From SSC4 sp964443225 (GTDB lineage: Bacteria > Chloroflexota > Anaerolineae > SSC4 > Amarolineaceae), in NCBI GenBank assembly GCA_964443225.1, contig CAYUCC010000019.1, forward strand, positions 1 to 64,000: a DNA stretch of 64,000 bases. The letters are read 5' to 3'. The notes under the pieces are model-generated. The model worked only from the letters and a program-made list of their open reading frames with translations, did no database searches and was not told where the DNA came from. A program made the position numbers and the translations under genes. Below are positions 1-8,292 of the stretch, one piece after another; position 1 is the stretch's first letter; each line of letters starts with the position of its first letter.

Positions 1-622
1 TGATGATGACTTCTGGCATGTGGTTTTCCACCGCTTCGATCATCACTTCGTGCTGCAGCGAGGGCGTAGGCACCTGCATGCGACGGGCACGTCCGATCGA
101 CGGATGCGGAATATCCCCATCACCACCAATCTCGTTGGAGGTGTCGACGATCACGACACGCTTTTTGTCGGCCAACACACGCGCCGACTCGCGCAGCAGG
201 GTGGTTTTGCCAACCCCCGGTCGCCCAAGGAGCAGGATGCTCTTGCCGGACTGGACGATATCTTCGATGATGTCGATCGTCCCGTACACGGCCCGGCCCA
301 CGCGGCAGGTCATGCCGATGATGTTGCCCTGCCGGTTACGCAGGCAGGAAATCCGGTGCAGCGTTCGCTCGATACCGGCGCGGTTATCCGCCGTGAACTC
401 ACCAATGCGCGAGACGATGTAACTGAGGTCGGCCTGGTTGACCTCGTCCTGACTCAGGGTGACTTCATCGTTCACAAACCGGGCTTCCGGCAAACGGCCG
501 AGGTCCAGGACAATTTCGAGCAAATCATCGCCGTGGTTGGCTGCTCGCAGTGGCTCCTGAATATGCCCCGGCAGCACCGCCAGTAAGGCATCGAGGTCGT
601 CTGTGATTTTGTATTGTATCAT
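1..622 (-). CDS. R3H/AAA-type ATPase (Ycf45/SpoIIIAA-like), C-terminus beyond window
   Basis: The reading frame starts at ATG 622-620 behind a good ribosome-binding site (AAAGGTTAGG) and runs off the left edge after 207 codons, so only the N-terminal part is visible. A Walker A motif, GRPGVGKTT, lies at residues 133-141, followed by a strand VVIVDTSNEIGG (157-168) typical of the AAA proteins related to SpoIIIAA and plastid Ycf45. Family members usually carry a C-terminal R3H or KH-type nucleic-acid-binding domain, which cannot be checked here. The exact cellular role is not established. It lies 81 bp downstream of the GNAT gene on the same strand and may be co-transcribed with it. Confidence 0.8.
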   Translation of the reverse strand, partial: MIQYKITDDLDALLAVLPGHIQEPLRAANHGDDLLEIVLDLGRLPEARFVNDEVTLSQDEVNQADLSYIVSRIGEFTADNRAGIERTLHRISCLRNRQGNIIGMTCRVGRAVYGTIDIIEDIVQSGKSILLLGRPGVGKTTLLRESARVLADKKRVVIVDTSNEIGGDGDIPHPSIGRARRMQVPTPSLQHEVMIEAVENHMPEVII

Positions 623-703
623 CCTAACCTTTGCATGTGATGTCAGCGATCACGCCCGCCTTCCGTCGCGGCGATCGCCAACAGGATAGTCGCAACTTAC
701 CCG

Positions 704-1690
704 TCACCCAATCAGCGGTCCCCCCAGCGCGTTGGTTACCAAGGCCGGGATGGCCTGGGGCACCGTCTCCTTCACGCGGACGGTCAGGTGCTTCACCAGG
801 CGGCTGCGGTGAGCATAGGGTTGATATCCAACATCCACGAGCGGCAGATGCATGTCACTTTGATAATCACGTACCGCACAGTAGATTGGCTTCTGGCGCT
901 CCGAATGATTGAGAACGGCCAGGCAGTGGCCGAGCAGCGCCGGCACTGCCGTCTGCCGGTCATCGGCGCTCCAGATCCGCAGCCAGTGGCCCGCCGGTCC
1001 CGATTGAATGTGAACCGCACCTGTCACGTCGCCGTGATGCTCCAGTACGAATCCCCGCGAACGCAGCAGCGGCGATTCCCACCAGAGCGGCTGGAATCCA
1101 CTGTTTTCGCTCTCCAGCGCCCCTTCGGCGTGCTGCACGACGGGGGGTGTCACCGTGTGATAGAGACGCATCACCGCCCAGCCGTCGCGTGCGTGCTGCG
1201 GGCGAATCTCGCCTGGCAGCGTGGTCGTGATCCGCACATGGCTCTGCAGCCGGTACACGGTTTCGTGGGTGTACGGGACGAATCCCAGCTGGCGCAGCAC
1301 ATCGCCCTCAGCACCCCCTTCGGGCACACTCGCAAACACGCGCTGTACACCGTGCTCACCCGCCTCGGCCACGCAGCGGGTCAACAAACGCAGCCAGATG
1401 TCTTCGGTCGCCAACCCAGCCGGCAGCGCCGGTGCCAGAACCAGCACGTCACTCTCTGGACGCCCGGGGCGCTTGAGAATCTGGACGAACCCCGCCACAC
1501 GCCGGCCCTGCACACGCGCCTGCAGCACGTAGGTGGCCACGCCGGTGGCCCGCCAGGGAAACGGCCCCAGAATGGCCACGGCCAACGGGCTGCGGGGACG
1601 CGTCAAGGCGTGGACCATATCCAGCCGCTGTGCGTTGTGCTGCAAACGGTATACGAGCAAACTGTGGCGCAATCCGAACGGCGTAACCAC
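704..1690 (-). CDS. Two-domain GNAT-like N-acetyltransferase
   Basis: This encodes a 328-residue protein with two acetyltransferase-like halves. The pattern of beta strands and the segment EHGVQRVFASVPEGG followed by LGFVPYTHETVYRL resembles the acetyl-CoA-binding part of GNAT proteins, with a more degenerate repeat in the C-terminal half. The substrate is unknown. I chose GTG at 1690 because GGAGAGG lies 9 bases upstream. An in-frame ATG at 1774 would add 28 residues rich in cysteine, has no clear ribosome-binding site, and lies only about 10 bases after the predicted transcription start, so the longer form is possible but less likely. The next gene downstream is the ATPase at the window edge. 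Confidence 0.7.
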   Translation of the reverse strand: MVTPFGLRHSLLVYRLQHNAQRLDMVHALTRPRSPLAVAILGPFPWRATGVATYVLQARVQGRRVAGFVQILKRPGRPESDVLVLAPALPAGLATEDIWLRLLTRCVAEAGEHGVQRVFASVPEGGAEGDVLRQLGFVPYTHETVYRLQSHVRITTTLPGEIRPQHARDGWAVMRLYHTVTPPVVQHAEGALESENSGFQPLWWESPLLRSRGFVLEHHGDVTGAVHIQSGPAGHWLRIWSADDRQTAVPALLGHCLAVLNHSERQKPIYCAVRDYQSDMHLPLVDVGYQPYAHRSRLVKHLTVRVKETVPQAIPALVTNALGGPLIG

Positions 1691-1790
1691 AGAACCGGTC
1701 CTCTCCCAGCGCAGGCGCGATCTGATTGGGTCAGGGAGGGAACTCCGTCCCTGGCAGCAGCAACACTGCTGCATTCCATATTAAGGAACT

Positions 1791-1819
1791 ATTTTACACC
1801 CGTTTGCCCGGCGTCGCAA
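1791..1819 (-). promoter_or_regulatory. Sigma70-type promoter for the GNAT gene
   Basis: On the minus strand a -35 TTGCGA (1819-1814) and a -10 TAAAAT (1796-1791) are separated by exactly 17 bp. It lies between the GNAT gene and a 71-bp hairpin, the only non-coding gap of useful size here. Confidence 0.6.
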
Positions 1820-1843
1820 GAATAGTTGTTACATCTTTGCCCT

Positions 1844-1914
1844 GGAGTCTATCCGAAAACCTCCCGATAGATCGCCACTGGCCAAGGCGCCGGCGGAGTT
1901 TTTGGATAGACTCC
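1844..1914. repeat. 71-bp imperfect hairpin element touching a stop codon
   Basis: The arms 1844-1864 and 1895-1914 are complementary over about 20 bp (GGAGTCTATCC, then a GAAAA/TTTTT part with one mismatch and one bulge), with a GC-rich centre. The outer edge supplies the last base of the TAG stop codon of the LON-domain gene. There is no T-run after the stem, so it is not a normal terminator. Only one copy is seen in this window. Confidence 0.75.
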
Positions 1915-2579
1915 TAGTTCAAGAACAGCTGGCCCGTGGGGCCCACCACCAGGTCCTGCTGGGCATCGATCGTCGAGACCATATAACGGAGCAGGTCGTG
2001 CTCGCGCAGCAGAAGCTGCCGCTCACGGGCCAACAGCTCGCGCGCCGAATCGAAGGTCAGCAGATCCTGCTTGTCGGTCATGGGCACCTGCAGGGCAATC
2101 GCAATCAGGTAGGCCAGGTCGACCGGGTCATCCGGCATATCCTCAGGGCTAATGTGGACCGTCGCATCGTCACTCAGCAGCTGCAAGTAGGCGGCAATGC
2201 GCGGCCGCAGACTCGACACCAGGGCATGCGTGGTGGACGCGGCGGGTGCCGCCAGGGGATAGGTTTCGACCTCAGCCGCCAGGTAGGGTTCATGGTCCAG
2301 CAGGCGGCGGATGCGAAACCGACCGGTGCCGGTCGTTTCGATGTTCATGCGCCCGCCGGGCAGCGGCTCGACGTGGGTGATTTTGGCCAGGGTACCCACC
2401 TCGTGCGGTGTGGCAGCACCACCCGCCTCCTGGCCGTCGCGAATCAAAACCACACCAAACGGTGTATCGTCCTCCATACAGCGCCGGACCATGAGCTTGT
2501 AACGCTCCTCGAAGATGTGCAGCGGCAGCACCATCCCCGGGAACAGCACCGTATTGAGGGGAAAGAGTGGTAATCGCAT
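1914..2579 (-). CDS. LON N-terminal (substrate-binding) domain protein
   Basis: The 221-residue protein begins MRLPLFPLNTVLFPG, the diagnostic start of the LON substrate-binding domain, followed by LPLHIFEERYK. It has no AAA or protease domain, so it belongs to the stand-alone LON-domain (PF02190) family rather than Lon protease. Its molecular role is not well defined; the domain binds protein substrates in Lon. The start at 2579 has GAGGAG upstream and lies 12 bp after the truD stop, so the two are probably one transcript. Its stop codon is contiguous with the hairpin at 1844-1914. Confidence 0.85.
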   Translation of the reverse strand: MRLPLFPLNTVLFPGMVLPLHIFEERYKLMVRRCMEDDTPFGVVLIRDGQEAGGAATPHEVGTLAKITHVEPLPGGRMNIETTGTGRFRIRRLLDHEPYLAAEVETYPLAAPAASTTHALVSSLRPRIAAYLQLLSDDATVHISPEDMPDDPVDLAYLIAIALQVPMTDKQDLLTFDSARELLARERQLLLREHDLLRYMVSTIDAQQDLVVGPTGQLFLN

Positions 2580-2590
2580 GCGTGATCTCC

Positions 2591-3868
2591 TCAGTCTAAA
2601 TCGGTGTCCTGCGCGTCGACCGCCAGGGACACCTCGTATTTCATGAACTCGCGCAGCACGTTTGTCGCATAAGCACCCTTCGGCAGCTGAAATTGCAGCC
2701 ACAGCCCCGTCTGCTGCTCCGCATCTTCGACCACTGCACCCTCACCCTGCGGAGTCCGCACCCCCAGGTGCAAACCCGCTTCCTCCTCCGGCGGAGTCCG
2801 CACCCCCAGGTGCGGACCAGCCTCTACCCCCTCACCCTGCGGAGTCCGCACCCCCAGGTGCGGACCAGCCTCCTCGCCCTCACCCTGCGGAGTCCGCACC
2901 CCCAGGTGCGGACCCGCGCTGCTGATGCTCAACCCCTCGATCAACAGCCGCCCCAGGCGCCGGCTGCCCTCCACGCGGGCCTTTTTGAACGTCCCCGCCG
3001 GCAGGGCCACCTCCGCCAGCACGCGCGACTCCAACTCCCCCGCCGTGCCGCCAGCCGCCATCATCTTGCTGCCAAACATCGGCCCGGTGTGGCTGATCTC
3101 GCGCACCTCGAACCGCGGCTGTTCGCGCACCGGGTCTTCGACGATGAACAACCCGCCGGTCGCATGTTTTTTCGCCACATCCCCTTGCACCAGGGTGAAA
3201 AACAGCTCCGCCTCCCAACGGCGCACCAGGTACAGGTTGAACAACGCCGCCTGAAAGGCTGACACCACCAGGTCACGCAGCCAACGCTGGCGTGGCCCGC
3301 GTCCCAGCAGCGCCTGGTAACCCTGGACCGCATTGTCACCGCGGCGCCCGAAACGCTGTGGCCCGTAGAAGTTGGGCAGGCCACGATCGAGCAAACGATC
3401 AGCAATCGCCGTCGCGCGGGCCGCAGCCTCGGGTACCACATCGGCCACGAAGATGGTGAAACGGTTGCCCAGCAGGTGTCCGGTGCGCAGCTTGTTGTGG
3501 TGGGGGCGTACCCAGTTCACCTGGAACGGCAGTTGGTCGCTGATGCGCGCGGCCGCCGTCTGCGGATCGATGCCGGGCACGGAAAAGGTCTGCGTGGCCA
3601 GGGCCTGGCGGTCTTTGAGGCCGGCATAACCGATGTCACGCACCGGCACGTCGAAACACTGCCCCAGTTTGATGGCGACGTCACGTGTCGTCCAGCCGGC
3701 GCGCGTCAGGTTGATGTAGACGTGAGGGCCGCTGCCTTCGGCCGCGTACAGAGGGACTTCTTCGACGATGAAGTGTTCAGGGATTTGTTTGATGCTGCCG
3801 CCGATACCGGGGAGCTCACCGGTCACGAACGGCAGCGTAAGACCTTGCAGCACCTGTTCGATGGTCAT
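2591..3868 (-). CDS. truD: tRNA pseudouridine-13 synthase TruD with repeat insertion
   Basis: TruD isomerises uridine 13 of tRNAs to pseudouridine. The catalytic motif GYAGLKDRQA is at residues 80-89 with the nucleophile Asp86. The family hallmark NxxxxQRFG appears as NFYGPQRFGRRG, and a TRUD domain spans the middle. The 425-residue protein carries four near-identical units containing HLGVRTP (about residues 319-373), encoded by palindromic DNA repeats, before the conserved C-terminal strand WLQFQLPKGAYATNVLREFMK. E. coli TruD has nothing comparable there. The start ATG at 3868 overlaps the TGA of the preceding gene (ATGA), indicating translational coupling. The frame stays open through every repeat and the C-terminus is intact, so the enzyme is probably functional. 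Confidence 0.9.
   Translation of the reverse strand: MTIEQVLQGLTLPFVTGELPGIGGSIKQIPEHFIVEEVPLYAAEGSGPHVYINLTRAGWTTRDVAIKLGQCFDVPVRDIGYAGLKDRQALATQTFSVPGIDPQTAAARISDQLPFQVNWVRPHHNKLRTGHLLGNRFTIFVADVVPEAAARATAIADRLLDRGLPNFYGPQRFGRRGDNAVQGYQALLGRGPRQRWLRDLVVSAFQAALFNLYLVRRWEAELFFTLVQGDVAKKHATGGLFIVEDPVREQPRFEVREISHTGPMFGSKMMAAGGTAGELESRVLAEVALPAGTFKKARVEGSRRLGRLLIEGLSISSAGPHLGVRTPQGEGEEAGPHLGVRTPQGEGVEAGPHLGVRTPPEEEAGLHLGVRTPQGEGAVVEDAEQQTGLWLQFQLPKGAYATNVLREFMKYEVSLAVDAQDTDLD
2751..2913 (-). repeat. Four in-frame copies of a 25-bp palindrome inside truD
   Basis: Copies lie at 2751-2775 (degenerate at one end), 2793-2817, 2841-2865 and 2889-2913, spaced 42, 48 and 48 bp. Each can form a hairpin with stem GTCCGCACC/GGTGCGGAC. 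Every spacing is a multiple of three, so each copy reads in the same frame and encodes HLGVRTP. An identical 25-bp copy in inverted orientation is at 53125-53149, outside any gene. Confidence 0.9.
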
Positions 3869-4398
3869 ACAGCGGGTCCTTCGATCAGGCGGCGCAGCCC
3901 AGCCATGAGTGCAGCACCCACGCCCAACCCCAGCGCCAGCCCCGTGACGATCATCGTGAGCTGGCCGCCGTCCCACCAGCCGTGGTGCATGGCGTGCACG
4001 TCGAGCTGCCACAGACCAAATGTGGCCACGGCCACGGTCAGACGCAGCGGCCAGGACCAGGTTTCGAGCCAGGCGTACACTGGTCCGCGGTGCGCGTAAG
4101 CGCCGCGGATCAGCAGAATGCCGATGAGCGCCGTGTAACAGCGCGAACAGACCGCCCACGGATAGCCGGCCAGCTCGAATGCCATCTCGGGCTGCGGGCA
4201 GATCCAAAAGCCAAGCGCGGTGATGGCCTCACCCACCGGGGTAAACAACGGCCAGCCCGTGGCGCGAAAGAGCGGCGCCAGGATCGGCCCCGCCGCCAGG
4301 AAGGCTAGCACGACATCGACCACCAACCAGCCGCGCCGCGCGGGTGAAACACGCAGCGCCAGCGACCACTGATAGAAACTGGAACGTAAGCTGCTCAC
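3865..4398 (-). CDS. DUF2085 integral membrane protein
   Basis: This 177-residue polytopic membrane protein carries the DUF2085 signature WICPQPEMAFELAGY and VCSRCYTALIG (CxRC). Four or so hydrophobic segments are visible. Its function is unknown; the conserved cysteines suggest metal or redox chemistry at the membrane, but nothing here proves it. It starts at GTG 4398, overlapping the crtB stop by four bases, and its own stop overlaps the truD start by four bases, so it is in the middle of a coupled transcript. Confidence 0.8.
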   Translation of the reverse strand: MSSLRSSFYQWSLALRVSPARRGWLVVDVVLAFLAAGPILAPLFRATGWPLFTPVGEAITALGFWICPQPEMAFELAGYPWAVCSRCYTALIGILLIRGAYAHRGPVYAWLETWSWPLRLTVAVATFGLWQLDVHAMHHGWWDGGQLTMIVTGLALGLGVGAALMAGLRRLIEGPAV

Positions 4399-5357
4399 AG
4401 GTACTCCACGCCCCGTTTTTCGACCTTTGCCAGCTTACGGGTGTGCCACCAAATGGACGGCAGCCGCGCCAGCTTACCCCACAGGCCCAGGTGCGCCCGC
4501 CGGGCATAGACATCATAATCGATCTGCCGAATCTGGTCCAGGATGCCGCGGTAGACGACCGCCGCCGTAGCCACCGACAGACGGCTGTCGGGACTCAGCA
4601 GCGCAATCCCGGCCCACGCCTCATCGTAGAGGCGTTCGGCGCGCACGATCTCGAATTCCATCAGGGCCTTGAAACGCACATCGACCGTGCCGTGACAGAA
4701 GTCGGCATACGTCAGGCCGAACTGCTCGATGTCCTGGCGCGGCAGATAGACCCGGCCGCGCGTGGCATCTTCACCCACGTCGCGCAGAATGTTGGTCAGC
4801 TGCAGCGCCACGCCCAGCTTGATGGCGTAATCACGCGCCCGCGGGTCGGCATAGCCGGTGATGTGCATCGACATCAAACCCACGGTGGACGCCACACAGT
4901 AACAGTAGCGTTCGAGCTGCGGCCACGTTTCGTAGACCGGGATCGTCAGATCCATCTCCATGCCGTCGAGCAGTTCTTCGGCGTAGTGGCGCGGGACGCC
5001 GAACCGTTCGCGCGTATCGGCCCACGCCAGCAGAACGTGCTCCCGCTGTTCGTTGGCGGGACGAAACGCCTGAACCCGCCAGGCGCCCAGTTGTTCGCGC
5101 GCATCGGCGTGGGCCGCGTCGACGATGTTGTCGCTCAAGCGGCAGAAGGCGTACAAGGCATGCACCGCCTGCCGTTTGGCCGCCGGCAGCATCAACGAGC
5201 TGAAATAGAAACTCTTGGAGTATTCTTTGGTAATACGAGTGCTGACATCGTACGCCCGCTGGAGGGCCTCGCCCCGCGCATGGGGCAAACGCGCTTCAGC
5301 AGGACGTGGCTCATGCGAGCTGAAAATATCAAGCGGGCTGTTGAACTCGACTGCCAT
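4395..5357 (-). CDS. crtB: Phytoene synthase
   Basis: CrtB condenses two geranylgeranyl diphosphates into 15-cis-phytoene, the committed step of carotenoid synthesis. The first aspartate-rich motif is DNIVD (76-80) within LYAFCRLSDNIVD. The second is RDVGEDATRGRVYLP (192-206), preceded by LGVALQLTNIL. YCYCVASTVG matches the squalene/phytoene synthase signature. Length (320 aa) is normal. It lies 69 bp downstream of crtP and is coupled to DUF2085 by a GTGA overlap. The product would be the direct substrate of the neighbouring desaturase. Confidence 0.95.
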   Translation of the reverse strand: MAVEFNSPLDIFSSHEPRPAEARLPHARGEALQRAYDVSTRITKEYSKSFYFSSLMLPAAKRQAVHALYAFCRLSDNIVDAAHADAREQLGAWRVQAFRPANEQREHVLLAWADTRERFGVPRHYAEELLDGMEMDLTIPVYETWPQLERYCYCVASTVGLMSMHITGYADPRARDYAIKLGVALQLTNILRDVGEDATRGRVYLPRQDIEQFGLTYADFCHGTVDVRFKALMEFEIVRAERLYDEAWAGIALLSPDSRLSVATAAVVYRGILDQIRQIDYDVYARRAHLGLWGKLARLPSIWWHTRKLAKVEKRGVEYL

Positions 5358-5426
5358 CGAAACCTCCTTCCAGATTCTATGCCTGGGACTTTCGGGGGCT
5401 GATGTGGTGTTGCATGACGCAGGCGC

Positions 5427-6869
5427 TCACGGCCGTGGCACGAACGCCGTACCCTGGAAGCGTGCCAGGACGGCGTCGGCAGCACGGTTACCGCTGCGCA
5501 CCGCTCCCTCCATGGAATCGTAGAAGCGCTGGTAGGTGTACCCACCCGCCACAGCCACGTTGGCGATGGGGGACGCCTGGCTGGGACGCAGGTGGTCCAT
5601 GCCGGGTTTCGGCCAGTAGACCGACTGCGGTACGCGCACCACCTTCGACTTTTCGATATGTGCGCCCGCCGCACTCGAAGGGAACACGGCATGCACGTCG
5701 TCCCACACCATCTTCACGATCTCGGCATCACTGAGCGACATCAAGTTGTGCGCCGGTGCCACGACAAACTGGAAGCGTGATTTGCCCTGGTAAGCATAAT
5801 CGGGCGTCGTATTCCCCATGTCGGCATACACGGGAATGATGCCATCGGGCGCAAAGATGATGTTGTCAATGTGGCTGATCTGGCGGTCGGCCCACAGGTG
5901 AACGGTGATCACCGGTACGCCCTCGAATTGGGACAACCCGCGGAAATAGTCGTAGTTGAGCCAGGTGGCGGGCATCAACCGCTTCAGGTTGTGAATCGGC
6001 AGCGCCGTCATGTACTGGTCGGCCTCCAGGCGTGAGGTCGTTGGTGTCAATGGGGTTTCGCCGGGCAGCAGGGTGGTGCGCGGCGCATCCCACGTCACCA
6101 GGACACCGCGCACAGCACCGTCATCGGCCGTGAGAATCTCCGTGACCTTGGCCCCCGTGGCCACGTGGCTGCCGCGGCTAATGATATGCTGCGCCAATGG
6201 CCCCGTCAAATATTGCTCCGGCGCCCCCCGCAGGAATCCCATGCGGCTGGCGTTATTTTGGCGCAGGAACAGCCCACTGACGTCCAACACGACACGCGCG
6301 CTGATGTCTTCGGGTTTCAGGAACTTCAGTGCCAGCGTCATCGGCAGGAACATCTTGCTCAGCATACGATCGGCGATCCCCATGCCGCGATGCCACTGCT
6401 GATAGGTGAGACGATCCTGGTCGGCGTAGTAGTTTTCGCCACCAAACAGAATCGGTGCCAGTGCTTTGCCCAGCGTTGCCTTTTCCCCCAGGGAGAAATA
6501 GCGGTTGGTAAACACCGCCGGCAGCAGGTGCAGCGGTGACGGCAACGGCAGCGTGCGGAATTCGAACCGTTCACCCTCGTCGAGGGTGTAAGTCAACACG
6601 TGCTCCTTCCACATGATCTGATCGTACGTGCCGATGTCGCGCATCACGTCGTAGATCTCTTCGTAGGCGCCAAAGAATACGTGCAGTCCTGTCTCGATCC
6701 AATCGCCGTCTTCGTCCTGCCACGACGACCATTTACCACCCAACACATCGCGCTTCTCAAGTACAATAGCCGTGCAGCCTGCCTCGGTCAACTTCTTGGC
6801 CGCCGCCAACCCAGCCAACCCGCCCCCCATGATCAATACCGTTTTTGGTGTTTGTGCACTCGTTTCCAT
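5427..6869 (-). CDS. crtP: Plant/cyanobacterial-type phytoene desaturase, FAD-dependent
   Basis: The 480-residue protein has an FAD-binding IMGGGLAGLAAAKKL at 13-27 and the block GGKWSSWQDEDGDWIETGLH (44-63) followed by VFFGAY. This marks the CrtP/PDS and CrtQ/ZDS clade rather than the bacterial CrtI clade. The C-terminal FAD motif is VAVAGGYTYQRFYDSMEGAVRSG. PDS is best supported by its position between crtB and the cyclase genes. A zeta-carotene desaturase or combined activity cannot be excluded, because no second desaturase is visible here. The start ATG has GGAGAGG upstream. Confidence 0.88.
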   Translation of the reverse strand: METSAQTPKTVLIMGGGLAGLAAAKKLTEAGCTAIVLEKRDVLGGKWSSWQDEDGDWIETGLHVFFGAYEEIYDVMRDIGTYDQIMWKEHVLTYTLDEGERFEFRTLPLPSPLHLLPAVFTNRYFSLGEKATLGKALAPILFGGENYYADQDRLTYQQWHRGMGIADRMLSKMFLPMTLALKFLKPEDISARVVLDVSGLFLRQNNASRMGFLRGAPEQYLTGPLAQHIISRGSHVATGAKVTEILTADDGAVRGVLVTWDAPRTTLLPGETPLTPTTSRLEADQYMTALPIHNLKRLMPATWLNYDYFRGLSQFEGVPVITVHLWADRQISHIDNIIFAPDGIIPVYADMGNTTPDYAYQGKSRFQFVVAPAHNLMSLSDAEIVKMVWDDVHAVFPSSAAGAHIEKSKVVRVPQSVYWPKPGMDHLRPSQASPIANVAVAGGYTYQRFYDSMEGAVRSGNRAADAVLARFQGTAFVPRP

Positions 6870-6914
6870 AATCAGTCACCTCTCCAAAATCAATCGAAAA
6901 TCACCAATACCTGT

Positions 6915-7277
6915 TCAACGCGGAATCCAAGATCGCACACGCTGTTCCATCCGCCGTACGCGCGCCCAGGCCTCGGGGCTCGACAGCGCCAGGAGCCCTT
7001 GCACGATCAGTACATTCGTGATCAGAAAAAATACCGCTTCTTCGAGCGGGAGTCCAAGGATGAAGATCCCCAGGCTGCGGTCCAACGAGATGTCCCAGAT
7101 GCCATCACCAATTGCCAGCCGGTCGGCAAAACTGAGCCACAGAAACGGGATCATCACACCGGCCAGGAACAGCCGCCACTGGCGGATCAGGGTCTCGCGG
7201 GCAAACCAGAACTGCAGGATGATGATCGGCACCGCCCAACCCAGCTCGAAGATGATGTAGGTCCACGTGCCAAACAT
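6915..7277 (-). CDS. crtYd: Lycopene cyclase subunit CrtYd
   Basis: This 120-residue membrane protein contains LPLEEAVFFLITN at 76-88, the conserved block of the second half of the heterodimeric lycopene cyclase of actinobacteria and the fused archaeal/fungal enzymes. With CrtYc it would cyclise the ends of lycopene. At least three hydrophobic helices are visible. ATG 7277 follows the TAG of crtYc immediately, with no spacer. It lies 46 bp upstream of crtP. Confidence 0.87.
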   Translation of the reverse strand: MFGTWTYIIFELGWAVPIIILQFWFARETLIRQWRLFLAGVMIPFLWLSFADRLAIGDGIWDISLDRSLGIFILGLPLEEAVFFLITNVLIVQGLLALSSPEAWARVRRMEQRVRSWIPR

Positions 7278-7601
7278 CTAGGCCTCCGGTCGCCACAGGT
7301 ACTGGCGCAACAGGTGCAGCAGCATACCGGTGAAAATCACCTGCAGGACGAAGAAGAGGTATTCTTCGAGCGGCACCACACCCAACACAATCCCCCAGAC
7401 TTTATCGGGATCGTAGGTCCAGACGCCTTGCATGATGATCGCGTTGTCCCACGGCGTCGTGGATACGACGGCGACCACCGCAATCGCCGCGATGTGTTTC
7501 CAGTTGGGCCACGTGCGCTTGCGCCACAGCACCAGAGCAATCAGCAGCGTCGGCACAATGACGAAGATCAACAAAAAGCCTGCGTAAGTCACACCATCCA
7601 T
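7278..7601 (-). CDS. crtYc: Lycopene cyclase subunit CrtYc
   Basis: The 107-residue polytopic protein has STTPWDNAIIMQGVWTY (47-63) and PLEEYLFFVLQ (77-87), the hallmark of the first half of heterodimeric lycopene cyclases. Its PLEE motif is paired with a matching one in the adjacent CrtYd. Such split cyclases are known from actinobacteria; end-product specificity (beta, epsilon or asymmetrical cyclisation) cannot be read from sequence. It follows folE by 49 bp, so pterin and carotenoid genes are probably transcribed together. Confidence 0.87.
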   Translation of the reverse strand: MDGVTYAGFLLIFVIVPTLLIALVLWRKRTWPNWKHIAAIAVVAVVSTTPWDNAIIMQGVWTYDPDKVWGIVLGVVPLEEYLFFVLQVIFTGMLLHLLRQYLWRPEA

Positions 7602-7650
7602 CCCCGGCCAGCCTCAGTGCGCCGGCCTCGCTGTGTCGTACGATCGGTCA

Positions 7651-8292
7651 TCAATCGTCGGGCTGATGACGGCCAACGTGTTCCAGGAACTCGTTACGCG
7701 TACGCGGATTCTCGCGGAAATTGCCCAACATCGCACTGGTCACCATACGCGTGTTGGCCTTTTTGACCCCGCGCATCGCGGCGCACATGTGGACCCCCTC
7801 GCAGATCACCGCGACCCCCTGCGGCTGCAAGAGTTCGTTGATGAACTCCGCCACCTGCACGGTCATCCGTTCCTGGACCTGCAGGCGCCGCGCAAACATC
7901 TCGACGATGCGGGGGATTTTGCTGAGGCCAATGACCTTGCCGTTGGGAATGTAGGCCACGTGCGCTTTGCCATAAAACGGCAGCATGTGGTGCTCGCACA
8001 GGCTGTGGTAATCGATGTTTTTGACGATGACCATCTCGTCGTAGCTGATGTCGAAAATCGCATCGTTCACCAGTGCCACCGGATCGACGTGGTAGCCGGC
8101 GGTCAACTCTTCGAACATTTTGGCCACGCGACGCGGGGTACGCTGTAAGCCCTCACGCTGCGGGTCTTCACCGATGGCACACAGAATCGCATGAACCGCC
8201 TCTTCGATGTCGTGATCGCACCCCGCCGCATCATCCTCCAGCTCGGTGCGGAAGACATCGAATGTCTTGACGTCAATTTTGAGTGAACTCAT
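7651..8292 (-). CDS. folE: GTP cyclohydrolase I
   Basis: FolE opens the imidazole ring of GTP to make 7,8-dihydroneopterin triphosphate, the first step of tetrahydrofolate synthesis. The zinc ligands are Cys99 and His102 in SLCEHHMLPFYGKAHVAYIP and Cys170 in CEGVHMCAAMRGVKK. The length (213 aa) is typical of type I enzymes. The start ATG overlaps the folK stop (ATGA, 8289-8292), so the order of translation is folB, folK, folE. Confidence 0.96.
   Translation of the reverse strand: MSSLKIDVKTFDVFRTELEDDAAGCDHDIEEAVHAILCAIGEDPQREGLQRTPRRVAKMFEELTAGYHVDPVALVNDAIFDISYDEMVIVKNIDYHSLCEHHMLPFYGKAHVAYIPNGKVIGLSKIPRIVEMFARRLQVQERMTVQVAEFINELLQPQGVAVICEGVHMCAAMRGVKKANTRMVTSAMLGNFRENPRTRNEFLEHVGRHQPDD

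Noticed and set aside
788..1825. Long plus-strand open frame opposite the GNAT gene
   Set aside because: It has no recognisable domain, is rich in His, Arg and Gln as expected of antisense frames, and lies opposite a gene with family motifs and promoter.
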